A DNA stretch of 64,000 nucleotides, from the NCBI RefSeq assembly GCF_900128455.1, contig NZ_LT635783.1:410322-474321 (forward strand). Direction: 5' to 3'. The notes under the pieces are model-generated. The model was not told the DNA's origin, searched no databases, and was given only the letters and a program-made list of their open reading frames with translations. Positions 29,163-39,968 of this stretch are shown here, piece by piece (the stretch's first letter is position 1; each line of letters opens with the position of its first letter). Both the position numbers and the translations under genes were made by a program. Source of the stretch: Bacteroides mediterraneensis (GTDB lineage: Bacteria; Bacteroidota; Bacteroidia; Bacteroidales; Bacteroidaceae).

Positions 29163-32100
29163 ATGGCTTTTAGAAAAGATACTAAGATAAAAAGTAATTT
29201 CTCAAAGATTACGATCGGTCTGGCATCACCCGAAGAGATTCTGGAAAATTCTTATGGCGAGGTGTTGAAACCGGAAACCATCAACTACCGTACCTATAAA
29301 CCGGAGCGTGACGGCTTGTTCTGTGAACGTATCTTCGGTCCGGTAAAGGACTATGAGTGCCATTGTGGTAAGTACAAGCGTATTCGCTACAAAGGTATCG
29401 TCTGCGACCGATGCGGTGTGGAAGTAACGGAAAAGAAAGTTCGCCGTGAACGTAGCGGACATATCCAGCTGGTAGTGCCGGTGGCTCACATCTGGTATTT
29501 CCGTTCTCTGCCGAATAAGATTGGTTATCTGTTGGGCTTGCCGACCAAGAAACTGGATGCAATTATTTACTACGAACGCTACGTCGTTATCCAGCCGGGT
29601 GTGAAGGCTGAAGACGGAGTAAGCAAATACGACTTGTTGTCTGAAGAAGAATATCTGGACATCATGGATACACTTCCAAAGGACAACCAGTATCTGGAAG
29701 ACAGCGACCCGAACAAGTTCATCGCCAAGATGGGTGCAGAAGCTATCTACGACTTGTTGGTAGGACTGGATTTGGATGCGTTGTCATACGAATTGCGTCA
29801 CAAAGCAAACAGCGATTCTTCTCAGCAGCGTAAGAACGAGGCCTTGAAACGTTTGCAGGTAGTGGAATCTTTCCGTGCTTCACGTGGCCGCAACAAACCG
29901 GAATGGATGATTGTACGTATCGTGCCGGTTATCCCGCCCGAACTTCGTCCGTTGGTTCCGCTGGATGGTGGACGTTTCGCCACTTCCGACTTGAACGATT
30001 TGTATCGTCGTGTGATTATCCGTAACAATCGTCTGAAACGACTGATTGAAATCAAGGCTCCGGAAGTAATCTTGCGTAATGAAAAACGTATGCTTCAGGA
30101 AGCTGTCGATTCATTGTTCGACAACTCTCGTAAGTCGAGTGCAGTGAAGACAGATGCCAACCGTCCGTTGAAATCTTTGTCAGACAGCTTGAAAGGTAAG
30201 CAAGGACGTTTCCGTCAGAATCTGTTGGGTAAGCGTGTCGACTATTCAGCCCGTTCCGTAATCGTCGTAGGTCCGGAACTGAAGATGGGTGAATGCGGTA
30301 TTCCGAAACTGATGGCTGCCGAATTGTACAAGCCGTTCATCATCCGCAAGCTGATTGAACGTGGTATCGTGAAGACCGTGAAATCTGCAAAGAAGATTGT
30401 AGACCGCAAGGAACCTGTGATTTGGGATATTCTGGAACACGTAATGAAAGGTCATCCGGTATTGCTGAACCGTGCGCCGACATTGCATCGTCTGGGTATT
30501 CAGGCTTTCCAGCCGAAGATGATCGAAGGAAAAGCTATCCAGTTGCACCCGTTGGCTTGTACCGCATTCAACGCCGACTTCGATGGTGACCAGATGGCCG
30601 TACACTTGCCGTTGAGTAATGAGGCTGTATTGGAAGCTCAGATGCTGATGTTGCAGTCACACAATATTCTGAACCCGGCCAACGGTGCGCCTATCACCGT
30701 GCCTGCACAGGATATGGTTTTGGGATTGTATTATATTACCAAACTGCGTAAGGGTGCCAAAGGTGAAGGTTTGATTTTCTACGGACCGGAAGAAGCGATG
30801 ATTGCTTACAACGAAGGAAAGGTAGATATCCACGCCATCATCAGTGTGGTTGCCAATGACTTGGATGAAAACGGCAACATCGTGAAGAAGATGATCAAGG
30901 AAACCTCTGTAGGTCGTGTGATTGTCAACGAACTGGTTCCTGATGAATGTGGTTATTTGAATACCATCATTTCCAAGAAATCTTTGCGTGACATCATCAG
31001 CAACGTAATCAAGGCTGTGGGTGTGGCTCGTGCTTGCGAATTCTTGGATGGAATCAAGAACTTGGGTTACAAGAAAGCATTCGAAGGTGGTCTGTCATTC
31101 AACTTGGGTGATATTATTATCCCGAAGGAGAAAGAGGAACTGGTAAAACGTGGTAACGAAGAAATCGAACAAATCATGATGAACTATAACATGGGATTCA
31201 TCACCGATAACGAACGTTACAATCAGGTAATTGATACTTGGACACACGTAAACAGTGACTTGTCAGACATTCTATATAAAACAATTAAGAACGACGACCA
31301 GGGATTCAACTCTGTATTTATGATGCTGGATTCCGGAGCCCGTGGTTCTAAGGAACAGATTCGTCAGTTGTCTGGTATGCGTGGTTTGATGGCCAAGCCG
31401 CAGAAAGCCGGTGCCGAAGGTGCTCAGATTATTGAAAACCCGATTCTTTCTAACTTTAAGGAAGGTCTTTCGGTGTTGGAGTACTTTATCTCAACCCACG
31501 GTGCTCGTAAGGGTCTTGCCGATACCGCGTTGAAGACAGCCGATGCCGGATACCTGACTCGTCGATTGGTAGACGTTTCTCACGACGTCATCATCAACGA
31601 AGAAGACTGTGGTACATTGCGTGGTCTGGTTTGTACAGCGTTGAAGAACAACGATGAAGTAATCGCTACGTTGTACGAACGTATCTTGGGCCGTGTATCT
31701 GTACACGATATCATTCACCCGACTACTGGTAAGCTGATTGTAGCTGCCGGTGAAGAAATCACGGAAAGCATTGCGGAAGAAATCGAAAATTCTCCGATTG
31801 AAAGCGTAGAAATCCGTTCCGTATTGACTTGTGAGTCTAAGAAGGGTGTATGTGCGAAATGTTACGGACGTAACTTGGCTACCAGCCGTATGGTGCAGAA
31901 AGGTGAGGCTGTCGGCGTAATCGCTGCGCAGTCAATCGGTGAACCGGGTACTCAGCTGACTCTGCGTACATTCCACGCCGGTGGTATCGCCGGTAACATG
32001 GCAGCCAATGCAAGTATCGTAGCGAAGAACGATGCACGTCTGGAATTCGAAGAATTGCGTACAGTAGATGCTGTAGAAGAAACAGGCGAACCAGTGAAGA

Positions 32101-33449
32101 TTGTCGTAGGCCGTTTGGCAGAAGTTCGTTTCGTAGATGTCAATACGGGTATCGTATTGTCTACACACAACGTACCTTACGGTTCTAAACTGTATGCTTC
32201 AGACGGTGAAGTCGTAGAAAAGGGCAAGCTGATTGCGAAGTGGGACCCGTTCAACGCCGTTATCGTGACGGAAGCTGCCGGTAAGATTGACTTTGAATCT
32301 GTGATTGAGAATGTCACTTACAAGGTAGAATCCGATGAAGCTACCGGTTTGCGTGAAATCATCATCACTGAGTCTAAGGATAAGAACAAGATTCCTTCAT
32401 TGCACATCTTGGATGAAAATGGTGGAATCATCCGTACATACAACTTGCCGGTAGGTGGTCACGTAGTGGTTGAAGACAAGCAGACCGTGAAAGCGGGTGA
32501 TATTCTGGTGAAGATTCCGCGTGCCGTTGGTAAGGCAGGTGATATCACCGGTGGTCTTCCGCGAGTAACCGAGCTGTTCGAAGCCCGTAACCCGTCTAAC
32601 CCTGCAGTCGTATCTGAAATCGACGGTGAGGTGACAATGGGTAAGATTAAACGTGGTAACCGTGAAATCATCGTGACTTCCAAGACAGGCGATGTACGCA
32701 AGTACTTGGTTGCATTGTCCAAGCAGATTCTGGTTCAGGAAAACGACTACGTACGTGCCGGAACTCCGTTGTCGGATGGTGCCATCACTCCTGCCGATAT
32801 CCTGGCCATCAAAGGTCCTACAGCCGTTCAGGAATATATCGTAAATGAAATTCAGGACGTGTACCGTCTGCAGGGTGTGAAGATCAACGATAAGCACTTC
32901 GAAATCATCGTTCGTCAGATGATGCGTAAGGTACAGATTGACGAGCCGGGTGATACCCGCTTCCTGGAACAGCAGGTAGTTGACCGCATTGAATTCAATG
33001 AAGAAAACGACCGTATCTGGGGCAAGAAAGTGGTAGTAGATGCCGGTGACTCTCAGAACCTGCAACCGGGACAGATTGTCACAGCCCGCAAGCTCCGCGA
33101 TGAAAACAGTATGTTGAAGCGTCGCGACCTGAAACTGGTGGAAGTACGTGATGCAGTTCCTGCTACTTCTACTCAGATTCTGCAGGGTATCACACGTGCC
33201 GCATTGCAGACTTCAAGCTTCATGTCGGCTGCTTCCTTCCAGGAAACAACGAAGGTATTGAACGAAGCTGCTATCAACGGTAAGGTGGACAAGCTGGAAG
33301 GTATGAAGGAGAACGTAATCTGCGGTCACCTGATTCCGGCTGGTACCGGTCAGCGTGAGTTTGAAAAGATTGTGGTAGGTTCTAAAGAAGAATACGACCG
33401 CATCTTGGCCAACAAGAAGAACGTGTTGGACTATAGCGAAGTTGAATAA
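29163..33449 (+). CDS. rpoC: DNA-directed RNA polymerase subunit beta-prime
   Basis: 1428 residues. Zinc-binding cysteines [20 protein letters not shown] lie near 62-83, the catalytic Mg site [12 protein letters not shown] near 470, the trigger-loop region near 930 and the second cysteine set [13 protein letters not shown] near 890-905. Ends 19 bases before the left end of the IS1182-type element, so its normal downstream context and terminator may have been changed. Confidence 0.98.
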   Translation: MAFRKDTKIKSNFSKITIGLASPEEILENSYGEVLKPETINYRTYKPERDGLFCERIFGPVKDYECHCGKYKRIRYKGIVCDRCGVEVTEKKVRRERSGHIQLVVPVAHIWYFRSLPNKIGYLLGLPTKKLDAIIYYERYVVIQPGVKAEDGVSKYDLLSEEEYLDIMDTLPKDNQYLEDSDPNKFIAKMGAEAIYDLLVGLDLDALSYELRHKANSDSSQQRKNEALKRLQVVESFRASRGRNKPEWMIVRIVPVIPPELRPLVPLDGGRFATSDLNDLYRRVIIRNNRLKRLIEIKAPEVILRNEKRMLQEAVDSLFDNSRKSSAVKTDANRPLKSLSDSLKGKQGRFRQNLLGKRVDYSARSVIVVGPELKMGECGIPKLMAAELYKPFIIRKLIERGIVKTVKSAKKIVDRKEPVIWDILEHVMKGHPVLLNRAPTLHRLGIQAFQPKMIEGKAIQLHPLACTAFNADFDGDQMAVHLPLSNEAVLEAQMLMLQSHNILNPANGAPITVPAQDMVLGLYYITKLRKGAKGEGLIFYGPEEAMIAYNEGKVDIHAIISVVANDLDENGNIVKKMIKETSVGRVIVNELVPDECGYLNTIISKKSLRDIISNVIKAVGVARACEFLDGIKNLGYKKAFEGGLSFNLGDIIIPKEKEELVKRGNEEIEQIMMNYNMGFITDNERYNQVIDTWTHVNSDLSDILYKTIKNDDQGFNSVFMMLDSGARGSKEQIRQLSGMRGLMAKPQKAGAEGAQIIENPILSNFKEGLSVLEYFISTHGARKGLADTALKTADAGYLTRRLVDVSHDVIINEEDCGTLRGLVCTALKNNDEVIATLYERILGRVSVHDIIHPTTGKLIVAAGEEITESIAEEIENSPIESVEIRSVLTCESKKGVCAKCYGRNLATSRMVQKGEAVGVIAAQSIGEPGTQLTLRTFHAGGIAGNMAANASIVAKNDARLEFEELRTVDAVEETGEPVKIVVGRLAEVRFVDVNTGIVLSTHNVPYGSKLYASDGEVVEKGKLIAKWDPFNAVIVTEAAGKIDFESVIENVTYKVESDEATGLREIIITESKDKNKIPSLHILDENGGIIRTYNLPVGGHVVVEDKQTVKAGDILVKIPRAVGKAGDITGGLPRVTELFEARNPSNPAVVSEIDGEVTMGKIKRGNREIIVTSKTGDVRKYLVALSKQILVQENDYVRAGTPLSDGAITPADILAIKGPTAVQEYIVNEIQDVYRLQGVKINDKHFEIIVRQMMRKVQIDEPGDTRFLEQQVVDRIEFNEENDRIWGKKVVVDAGDSQNLQPGQIVTARKLRDENSMLKRRDLKLVEVRDAVPATSTQILQGITRAALQTSSFMSAASFQETTKVLNEAAINGKVDKLEGMKENVICGHLIPAGTGQREFEKIVVGSKEEYDRILANKKNVLDYSEVE

Positions 33450-33468
33450 CTCAACCGAATATAAAAAG

Positions 33469-35282
33469 AAAAGAGGCTGTCTCAAATTGAAATATAATTT
33501 GAGATGGCCTTTTTTGTGTCTGCAAAAAAAATCGGGCAAGCCCCAACTTCGCTCAGTCAGGACTTGCCCGTCTCCCTAATTTTTTGTATCTTAGGGAATC
33601 AAGCAATATATCCCAAAGATAATGTTTAAAAACTATACCTCCAACGATAATCTGCTTTTACCTCCGTGTTTAGGCGATTTTATTCCCCAGAACGACCCGG
33701 TCCGGGTTGTTCACCGTATCATTGAACAGATCAGCCTGGAAGAACTTTACCGCAAGTACTCCGTCAAAGGCTGTCCGGCCTACCATCCCCGCATGATGCT
33801 GCAGATTCTGGTATATGCCTATCTGCGCAACATCTATTCCAGCCGCCGCATCGAAGAGTTTTGCCGCAATGACATCCGCTTCATGTGGCTGACCGGCAAT
33901 GTGACTCCTGACCACAACACCATCAACCGTTTCCGCAGCAGTCGGCTGAAGGATGTGCTCAAGACCGTCTTCGCCACCATCGTGAAGTTCCTCGTGGCGG
34001 AGGGCTTTGTAAGTCTGGACGTGGCCTGCACCGACGGGACGAAGATGGAAGCAAACGCCAACCGTTATACGTTCGTCTGGGGCAAGTCCATCCACACCCG
34101 CATCTCCAGAATCGCGGAACAGCTTGAGGAAATATGGCGGTACGCCGAGTCCGTCACCAAGCAGGAGTTGCGCGACTCCGCTCCCGTCACTTACCAGGAC
34201 ATCACCCCCGAGAAGGTGGAAAGGGCGCTGGAGCAGATACATGAAGCCTTGGAGGGAACGGATGCGGACCGGAAAGTGAAGGCCAAGGTTCGGCGCGTGA
34301 GGAAGGCATGGCCCGAACAGCTGAAGAAATATGAATCCCAGGGAAAGATTCTCGATGGGCGCAACAGCTACTCCAAGACAGACCCCGACGCCACGTTCAT
34401 GCGGATGAAGGAGGACCACATGAGGAACGGGCAGCTCAAGCCCGGATACAACCCGCAGGTCAGTACCAACAGACAGTTCATCCTGAACTATACCCTCCAC
34501 CAGTGTGCCGGTGACACCTCCACCTATCCCCTGCACATGGAAGACTTCCATTCCCTGTACGGCAGATATCCTGACGTGTCCGTCTGTGACGCCGGATACG
34601 GAAGCGAGGAGAACTACCTGTACGCCTTCAGGCATGGCATTGAAACCTTCATAAAGTACAGCTATTTCCACAAGGAACAGAAAAGGAGCTTCAGGAATGA
34701 CCCGTTCCTGTCTGCCAACTTTTACTATAATGAAGAAACCGACGGGATGTACTGTCCGATGGGACAGAGGATGAAAAGACTCTCCGATGTAAAGCGGACG
34801 ACGGACAACGGTTTTGTACAGACCATCTCAAGGTACAGGGCCCGGAACTGCAAGGGCTGCCCGTTAAGATGCCGGTGTCACAGAAGCCGGTCGGAAAGGA
34901 TTGTGCAGGTAAACCACAGGCTGAGGAAAATCAAGGAAAGGGAACGTGAGAAACTCCTTTCTGCGGAAGGTCTTAAATACCGGAGCCAGCGGCCGCAGGA
35001 TGTGGAAGCCGTATTTGGAAACCTCAAGAACAACAAGCACTTCAAGAGGTTCCATCTCCGTGGACTGAAGAAGGTGGAAATTGAATTTGGCCTGCTGGCC
35101 ATAGCGCATAATCTTGCAAAAGTAGCCTCTTAGGAGGCTTCTGACCAAGAAAAAACCGTTTAAAGCGATGAAATCTGTAGAAAGAAACTTGTAAATTCCT
35201 TTTTTTGAGAAAAATCCAAACGACTTCAGTCTGATATGAAACGACAGAGGCCATCTCAATTCATTTTGAGACAGCCTCTTTT
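33469..35282. mobile_element. IS1182-type insertion sequence
   Basis: About 1.8 kb with one transposase gene. The ends are inverted repeats: left begins AAAAGAGGCTGTCTCAAA at 33469, and the right end ends in its reverse complement at about 35282; both ends continue to an inner GAGATGGCC, so each end can fold on itself. A separate internal hairpin (33533-33540 with 33563-33570, arm CGGGCAAG) lies before the transposase and could block read-through from rpoC. No target duplication is evident. Complete-looking and possibly active. Confidence 0.85.
33622..35133 (+). CDS. IS1182 family transposase
   Basis: 503 residues. N-terminal DUF772-like region (about 15-90, with CPAYHPRMMLQILVYAYL and SSRRIEEFCRNDIRFMWL), then the DDE-type catalytic core beginning with SLDVACTDGTKMEANANRYT (first Asp), a second Asp in VSVCDAGYGSEENY, and the Glu in the C-terminal VEAVFGNLKNNKHFKRF segment. 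A Cys cluster (CKGCPLRCRC) lies near 412-421. Intact, with no frameshift seen. Confidence 0.9.
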   Translation: MFKNYTSNDNLLLPPCLGDFIPQNDPVRVVHRIIEQISLEELYRKYSVKGCPAYHPRMMLQILVYAYLRNIYSSRRIEEFCRNDIRFMWLTGNVTPDHNTINRFRSSRLKDVLKTVFATIVKFLVAEGFVSLDVACTDGTKMEANANRYTFVWGKSIHTRISRIAEQLEEIWRYAESVTKQELRDSAPVTYQDITPEKVERALEQIHEALEGTDADRKVKAKVRRVRKAWPEQLKKYESQGKILDGRNSYSKTDPDATFMRMKEDHMRNGQLKPGYNPQVSTNRQFILNYTLHQCAGDTSTYPLHMEDFHSLYGRYPDVSVCDAGYGSEENYLYAFRHGIETFIKYSYFHKEQKRSFRNDPFLSANFYYNEETDGMYCPMGQRMKRLSDVKRTTDNGFVQTISRYRARNCKGCPLRCRCHRSRSERIVQVNHRLRKIKEREREKLLSAEGLKYRSQRPQDVEAVFGNLKNNKHFKRFHLRGLKKVEIEFGLLAIAHNLAKVAS

Positions 35283-35302
35283 TTTATGCTTGTCATCCTG
35301 CG

Positions 35303-35731
35303 TCAGCGGTTTCGTTTCCTTTTCCAGAAGAGCCGGATAAAACGCCCTCCGGTGGCAATGAGCGCCAGAGAGAGTCCAGTATAGAACACGGCGATGAAAC
35401 TTTCCGGCAACAAATGTGCCTTGCGGATGGTGACGCCCATCCCAATCATGAACGCCATGACAATCCACCCCTTCATATCGAAGAAAGAGAAGGGACAATG
35501 CCTTTCCCGCTTTCCCGAAGTGATACGCTGCGTATGCTTGCGGTAGAGCTTGTGGAAAACCATGCAGAAGAACAGCAGGAACACCAGACTGGCCTCACAG
35601 ACCTTCAGGAGCCAGTAGTGCGTGTCCGTAATCCAGCAGGAGACGCCAATTTGCAGAATATTGAGGCCCGCTACCAGCCACACCACGCCAGCCGTCAGCA
35701 ACAGGGTATTGGAAGAAACTCCGTACTTCAT
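35303..35731 (-). CDS. Small membrane protein, unknown function
   Basis: 142 residues with four hydrophobic segments (about 8-28, 40-60, 85-105, 110-130) separated by short basic loops; the C-terminus is Arg/Lys rich. No enzyme motif is visible. It starts 6 bases downstream of corA on the same strand, so it is probably co-transcribed with it. Its 3-prime end lies 20 bases from the IS1182 right end. Confidence 0.6.
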   Translation of the reverse strand: MKYGVSSNTLLLTAGVVWLVAGLNILQIGVSCWITDTHYWLLKVCEASLVFLLFFCMVFHKLYRKHTQRITSGKRERHCPFSFFDMKGWIVMAFMIGMGVTIRKAHLLPESFIAVFYTGLSLALIATGGRFIRLFWKRKRNR

Positions 35732-35737
35732 CTTAGC

Positions 35738-36664
35738 TTAGAACCATTTGATTTTCCGGAAAATGACGAATGCGGCTGCCGACAAGAGAATCGAGAAGCA
35801 GACAATCAGGGCAAACGCATGGGGCAAGCCTTCGATGTGAATATCCACGTTCATACCGTAGAAACTGGCAATCAGCGTAGGCACCATCAGGATGATGGAG
35901 AGACTGGTCATACGTTTCATGATGGTGTTCACGTTGTTGGAGATAATGGACGCGAAGGCATCCATCGTACCCGTGAGGATGTCACTGTAGATGTTCACCT
36001 GGTTGTGAGCCTGTTTCAGTTCGATGAGCACGTCGTCGGTCAGTTCCGCGTTCTGGTAATCCTGTTCATTAAAAATGTTCTGCAGCTTGCCTATCATGAC
36101 CTCATTGCCACGGATGGACGTGTTGAAGTACACCAGACTCTTCTGCAGGTTCATCAACCGGAGCAAGTCTTCGTTACGGATACTCCGCTCCAGTTCCTTT
36201 TCCGCACAGTTCACTTCATTGTTAATCTGTTTCAGGTATTTCAGGAACCACACGGCCGAAGAGTAAATCAGCCGCAGAATCAGTTCGTATTTGTTGGGCA
36301 CGTTGATGCCCTTGCGCTGCGTATGTTCAATGAAGTCGGGCAGCATCTCCGTAGAGTAGTAGCACACCGAAATCACCAGTTCATTGTTCGTGATGATGCC
36401 GATGGGCACCGTGACATAAGGCACCTTCGAATCGGGCGTCTGCATGGGGATACGCAAGATGGTCAGCAGCCAGTTGCCTTCCGTATCCGTACGCGGCCTT
36501 TCGTCCGTATCGGCGATATCGTTCAAGAAAGATCGGGGAACTTTCAATTCATCTTGCAGGAAGCGGAAATCCGACTCATCGGGACATTCCACATTAATCC
36601 AGCAGTTGGGCTGCCAGTTCGTTTTTTCTACGAAACCTGCTTCACAAAAAAGATACTTTCTCAT
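35738..36664 (-). CDS. corA: CorA-family magnesium/divalent cation transporter
   Basis: 308 residues. A soluble N-terminal domain with long stalk helices (about 130-240) leads to two C-terminal transmembrane helices; the signature GMN is at residues 270-272 in SFYGMNVDIH, between them. Family members form pentameric Mg2+ channels in the inner membrane. The start at 36664 overlaps by 4 bases (ATGA) the stop of a short upstream reading frame. Confidence 0.9.
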   Translation of the reverse strand: MRKYLFCEAGFVEKTNWQPNCWINVECPDESDFRFLQDELKVPRSFLNDIADTDERPRTDTEGNWLLTILRIPMQTPDSKVPYVTVPIGIITNNELVISVCYYSTEMLPDFIEHTQRKGINVPNKYELILRLIYSSAVWFLKYLKQINNEVNCAEKELERSIRNEDLLRLMNLQKSLVYFNTSIRGNEVMIGKLQNIFNEQDYQNAELTDDVLIELKQAHNQVNIYSDILTGTMDAFASIISNNVNTIMKRMTSLSIILMVPTLIASFYGMNVDIHIEGLPHAFALIVCFSILLSAAAFVIFRKIKWF

Positions 36665-36792
36665 GTTTCTGCTCCTTTCCTTCGTTTTAAGCCCGGAGGA
36701 GCATCTTCAGAGTAAGGTACAATCTACTCACGACACTCCTTCAGGAAGTGGTTAAAATAATGATAATACGTTCGCGAGTAAGAATCGTCCAT
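36661..36792 (-). pseudogene. Short leader reading frame before corA, interrupted by TAG
   Basis: From ATG at 36792 the frame reads 22 codons (MDDSYSRTYYHYFNHFLKEC, then RE), a TAG at 36726-36724, 20 further sense codons ending KRRKGAET, and a TGA that overlaps the corA start as ATGA. The stop-start overlap suggests a real translationally coupled frame that was interrupted, or a 22-codon leader peptide. No homology is known to me. Confidence 0.4.
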
Positions 36793-36811
36793 ATCGTTTC
36801 GTTTTAGGGTA

Positions 36812-36841
36812 TAAAAAAAGTTCGTTTTTAGCAAACGAACT
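36812..36841 (-). terminator. Terminator of the tRNA-Asn array
   Basis: On the reverse strand AGTTCGTTT (36841-36833) pairs with AAACGAACT (36827-36819), followed by a T run. It lies just downstream of the last tRNA-Asn. Confidence 0.8.
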
Positions 36842-36847
36842 CTCAAG

Positions 36848-36921
36848 CTCTTCAGGTTGGACTTGAACCAACGACCCTCTGATTAACAGTCAGATGCTCT
36901 AACCGACTGAGCTACTGAAGA
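36848..36921 (-). tRNA. tRNA-Asn (GTT), copy 1
   Basis: 74 bases on the reverse strand; acceptor TCTTCAG/CTGAAGA, anticodon loop CTGTTAA giving GTT. Identical to the two copies that follow. Confidence 0.96.
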
Positions 36922-36950
36922 AAGTTTAAACATGTTTTCCTAAAAAGGAG

Positions 36951-37024
36951 CTCTTCAGGTTGGACTTGAACCAACGACCCTCTGATTAACAGTCAGATGC
37001 TCTAACCGACTGAGCTACTGAAGA
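36951..37024 (-). tRNA. tRNA-Asn (GTT), copy 2
   Basis: Same 74-base sequence as copy 1. Spacers between copies are also alike (AAACATGTTTT core), giving a tandem repeat of about 103 bases. Confidence 0.96.
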
Positions 37025-37054
37025 AGGTTCAAACATGTTTTTTCAAAAAAGGAG

Positions 37055-37128
37055 CTCTTCAGGTTGGACTTGAACCAACGACCCTCTGATTAACAGTCAG
37101 ATGCTCTAACCGACTGAGCTACTGAAGA
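37055..37128 (-). tRNA. tRNA-Asn (GTT), copy 3
   Basis: Same 74-base sequence; this is the promoter-proximal copy. Confidence 0.96.
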
Positions 37129-37150
37129 AGGTTTTTCCTTAATTGCGCTG

Positions 37151-37189
37151 CAAAGGTAGTAGGATATTTTGAATTATGCAATATCTTTG
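37151..37189. promoter_or_regulatory. Divergent promoter region, tRNA-Asn array and adenosine kinase
   Basis: Reverse strand: TACCTTTG at 37158-37151 with ATTG 20 bases upstream, for the tRNA-Asn array. Forward strand: TATCTTTG at 37182-37189, 19 bases before the kinase start, with no clear -33 TTTG. The two promoters overlap. Confidence 0.55.
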
Positions 37190-37207
37190 CAAAAAAAATA
37201 AAGCAAA

Positions 37208-38194
37208 ATGGATAAAATATTAGGAATGGGCAATGCGTTGGTAGATGTTTTGGTGAGAATTGATGACGATTCTTTATTGGAGAAGCTCCATCTGCCCAAA
37301 GGAAGCATGCAGTTGATACAGGAAGATACGCTGGCTGAGATACGTAAATCCACTGCCGGCATGAAGATACACCGGGCCACGGGCGGTTCGGCCAGCAACA
37401 CGGTAAGTGCCTTGGCCGCCCTGGGGGCCACTCCCGGATTTATCGGGAAAATCGGAAAGGACGAGACCGGACAGTTCTTCGACGACACCCTCCGGCAGCG
37501 GGGAGTGAAAACCGCGCTGAAAACCTGCGATCTGCCTTCCGGCATAGCCTCCACGTTCATCTCGCCCGACGGGGAACGCACGTTCGGCACCTATCTGGGA
37601 GCAGCTGCCACCTTGCATGCCGACGACCTGTCGCGCGATATGTTTACCGGTTATGATTATCTCTATATCGAAGGCTATCTGCTGCAAGACCACGACCTGA
37701 TGCTGCGGGCCATGCAGCTGGCCAAGGAAGAAGGTCTTCAGGTATGTCTCGACATGGCCAGCTACAATGTGGTGGAAGCCGAGTGCGACTTCTTTGACCA
37801 TCTGATTGTGAAATACGTAGACATCGTGTTTGCCAATGAGAGCGAGGCACGGGCCTATACAGGCAAGGAACCCCACGAAGCCTTGGAAGAAATCGCCTCC
37901 AAGTGCAGCATTGCCGTGGTGAAGACCGGGAAAGAAGGCTCCCTCGTGAAGAAAGGCACCGAAGTCATCCAGCTGCTGTCGTGTCCGATTGAGGGCGTGG
38001 TGGATACCACCGGCGCCGGCGATTTCTATGCCGCCGGTTTCATGTACGGCCTGACCTGCGGCTATTCGCTGGAAAAATGCGTGCAAATCAGCACCATCCT
38101 GGCCACGGCCGTGATTCAGGAGGTAGGCACCACCCTGCCCGGAAAGAAATGGGACGAAATTAAGTTAAATATTGACGCACTTCTGCAAGTCTGA
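37208..38194 (+). CDS. PfkB-family carbohydrate kinase, adenosine-kinase-like
   Basis: 328 residues. N-terminal GMGNALVDVLVRIDDD and GGSASNTVSALAALGA (substrate side), and the C-terminal PfkB signature VDTTGAGDFYAAGFMYGL with its catalytic Asp. Bacteroidetes proteins of this form are usually annotated as adenosine kinase or sugar kinase; ATP-dependent phosphorylation of a ribose-type hydroxyl is sure at family level, the substrate is not. Cytoplasmic. A protease gene follows after 52 bases. Confidence 0.85.
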   Translation: MDKILGMGNALVDVLVRIDDDSLLEKLHLPKGSMQLIQEDTLAEIRKSTAGMKIHRATGGSASNTVSALAALGATPGFIGKIGKDETGQFFDDTLRQRGVKTALKTCDLPSGIASTFISPDGERTFGTYLGAAATLHADDLSRDMFTGYDYLYIEGYLLQDHDLMLRAMQLAKEEGLQVCLDMASYNVVEAECDFFDHLIVKYVDIVFANESEARAYTGKEPHEALEEIASKCSIAVVKTGKEGSLVKKGTEVIQLLSCPIEGVVDTTGAGDFYAAGFMYGLTCGYSLEKCVQISTILATAVIQEVGTTLPGKKWDEIKLNIDALLQV

Positions 38195-38246
38195 CCGGAA
38201 TAATGTGTTTATTTGCAGGAAGAAATAAATTGAAAACAAACGACGT

Positions 38247-39968
38247 ATGAATGCAAGAAAAATGCTGGCCGGAGCCTTCATTGTGATGCTGGGCATGGGG
38301 ATGACCAGTTTCAAGGAAGACGACCGCAATTTTCAGATATCGAAAAATCTGGACATTTTCAACTCCATTTTCAAGGAACTGGACATGTTCTATGTCGATA
38401 CCGTGAATGCCGAAAAAATGATTCAGACCGGGGTGGAAGGCATGCTTTCGCTGACCGATCCCTATACGGAATACTATCCTGAAGAAGAGGTGAGCAGCCT
38501 CAAGGAGATGACGACCGGAAAATACGGGGGCATCGGAGCGGCCATCCGCTACTATGAAGCCAAAGACCGCATCGCGGTGGTAGAGCCTACCGAGGGCATG
38601 CCGGCAGCTGAGGCTGGCGTGAAGGCGGGCGACATCATCCTCTCGGTGGGAGGAAAGGAGATGGTGCGCGGCAACATGAAGCCCCAGGAGTTTTCTTCGA
38701 AAGTGAGCGAAGCCCTGCGTGGAGAGCCGGGCACCTCGTTCGTGCTGAAAGTGCTGCGCCCGTTGAAGAACGACAGCACGGTGATGGAATTCAAGCTCAC
38801 CCGTAAGAACATCCGTACCAATCCCGTGCCCTATTACGGCATGGTGAAAGACAGCATCGGCTATCTGGCCCTGTCCAGCTTCACCGAAAATTCAGCCAAG
38901 GACTTCAAGAAAGCCTTCATCGAACTGAAACAGAAAGGCGCCAAGTCGCTGATTATCGACCTGCGCGACAACGGAGGAGGTTCCTTGTCGGAAGCGGTAG
39001 ACATCGTCAATCTTTACGTGCCGAAGGGACAGGAGATTGTGGTGACCAAAGGCAAGCTGCGTCAGGCACAGGGTTCCTACAAGACCCAGAACGAGCCGGT
39101 CGACACCCAGATTCCGCTGGCCATCCTGGTGAACGGTTCCACGGCTTCGGCTTCTGAAATCGTGAGCGGTTCGTTGCAGGATTTGGACCGCGCGGTGATT
39201 ATCGGTACGCGCACCTTCGGAAAAGGACTGGTACAGACCATCCGTCCGTTGCCCTACAACGGTACGCTGAAAGTGACTACCTCCAAATATTATATTCCCA
39301 GCGGACGTTGCATCCAAGCCATCGACTATGCCAAGAAGAACGCCGATGGTTCCGTAGCCCGTACGCCCGACAGTCTGACCACCGTATTCCACACTGCCGC
39401 CGGACGTGAGGTACGCGACGGGGGAGGTATCCGTCCCGACATCGAAGTGAAGGGCGACAAGATTCCGAACATCGTATTCTATCTGATGAACGACGACCTG
39501 ATTTTCGATTACGCCACCCAATATTGCTGGGATCATCCCACACTGGCTTCGGTAGACGAGTTCAAGTTGACCGATGCCGACTATGAGGCGTTCAAGAAAC
39601 TGGTGAAGTCGCGTAATTTCACCTACGACCGCCAGAGCGAAAAGCTGTTGAAGAGCCTGAAGGAAGTGGCTGAGTTCGAGGGCTACATGACCGAAGCATC
39701 CGAAGAGTTCAAGGCCCTGGAGAAGAAACTCAACCACAACCTGGACCGAGACTTGGACTATTTCGCCAAACCGATTAAGGAATATCTTTCACAGGAAATC
39801 GTGACCCGCTATTTCTACCAGCGTGGAGCCGTGATGGAACGGTTGAAAGATGATACTGACCTGGAGAAAGCCATCGAAGTTTTGCAGAATCCCGTCCGTT
39901 ACCGGGAAATTCTTTCGGCACCGGTAAAGACAGACGAACCGGCCAAGAAGGAAGAACCGAAGAAATAA
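38247..39968 (+). CDS. S41 C-terminal processing protease
   Basis: 573 residues. A hydrophobic N-terminal segment (about 5-22) acts as signal or anchor, so the enzyme works in the periplasm. A PDZ domain (about 90-180) is followed by the S41 domain: LIIDLRDNGGGSLSEAV, the nucleophile Ser301 in NGSTASASEI and the general base Lys326 in GTRTFGKG, 25 residues apart. The long C-terminal extension (about 420-573) is charged. Family members trim periplasmic proteins from the C-terminus. Confidence 0.92.
   Translation: MNARKMLAGAFIVMLGMGMTSFKEDDRNFQISKNLDIFNSIFKELDMFYVDTVNAEKMIQTGVEGMLSLTDPYTEYYPEEEVSSLKEMTTGKYGGIGAAIRYYEAKDRIAVVEPTEGMPAAEAGVKAGDIILSVGGKEMVRGNMKPQEFSSKVSEALRGEPGTSFVLKVLRPLKNDSTVMEFKLTRKNIRTNPVPYYGMVKDSIGYLALSSFTENSAKDFKKAFIELKQKGAKSLIIDLRDNGGGSLSEAVDIVNLYVPKGQEIVVTKGKLRQAQGSYKTQNEPVDTQIPLAILVNGSTASASEIVSGSLQDLDRAVIIGTRTFGKGLVQTIRPLPYNGTLKVTTSKYYIPSGRCIQAIDYAKKNADGSVARTPDSLTTVFHTAAGREVRDGGGIRPDIEVKGDKIPNIVFYLMNDDLIFDYATQYCWDHPTLASVDEFKLTDADYEAFKKLVKSRNFTYDRQSEKLLKSLKEVAEFEGYMTEASEEFKALEKKLNHNLDRDLDYFAKPIKEYLSQEIVTRYFYQRGAVMERLKDDTDLEKAIEVLQNPVRYREILSAPVKTDEPAKKEEPKK

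Noticed and set aside
35414-36715. 433-residue forward frame opposite corA and the small membrane gene
   Set aside because: His/Gln/Val-rich, no motif, lies over two well supported reverse-strand genes.
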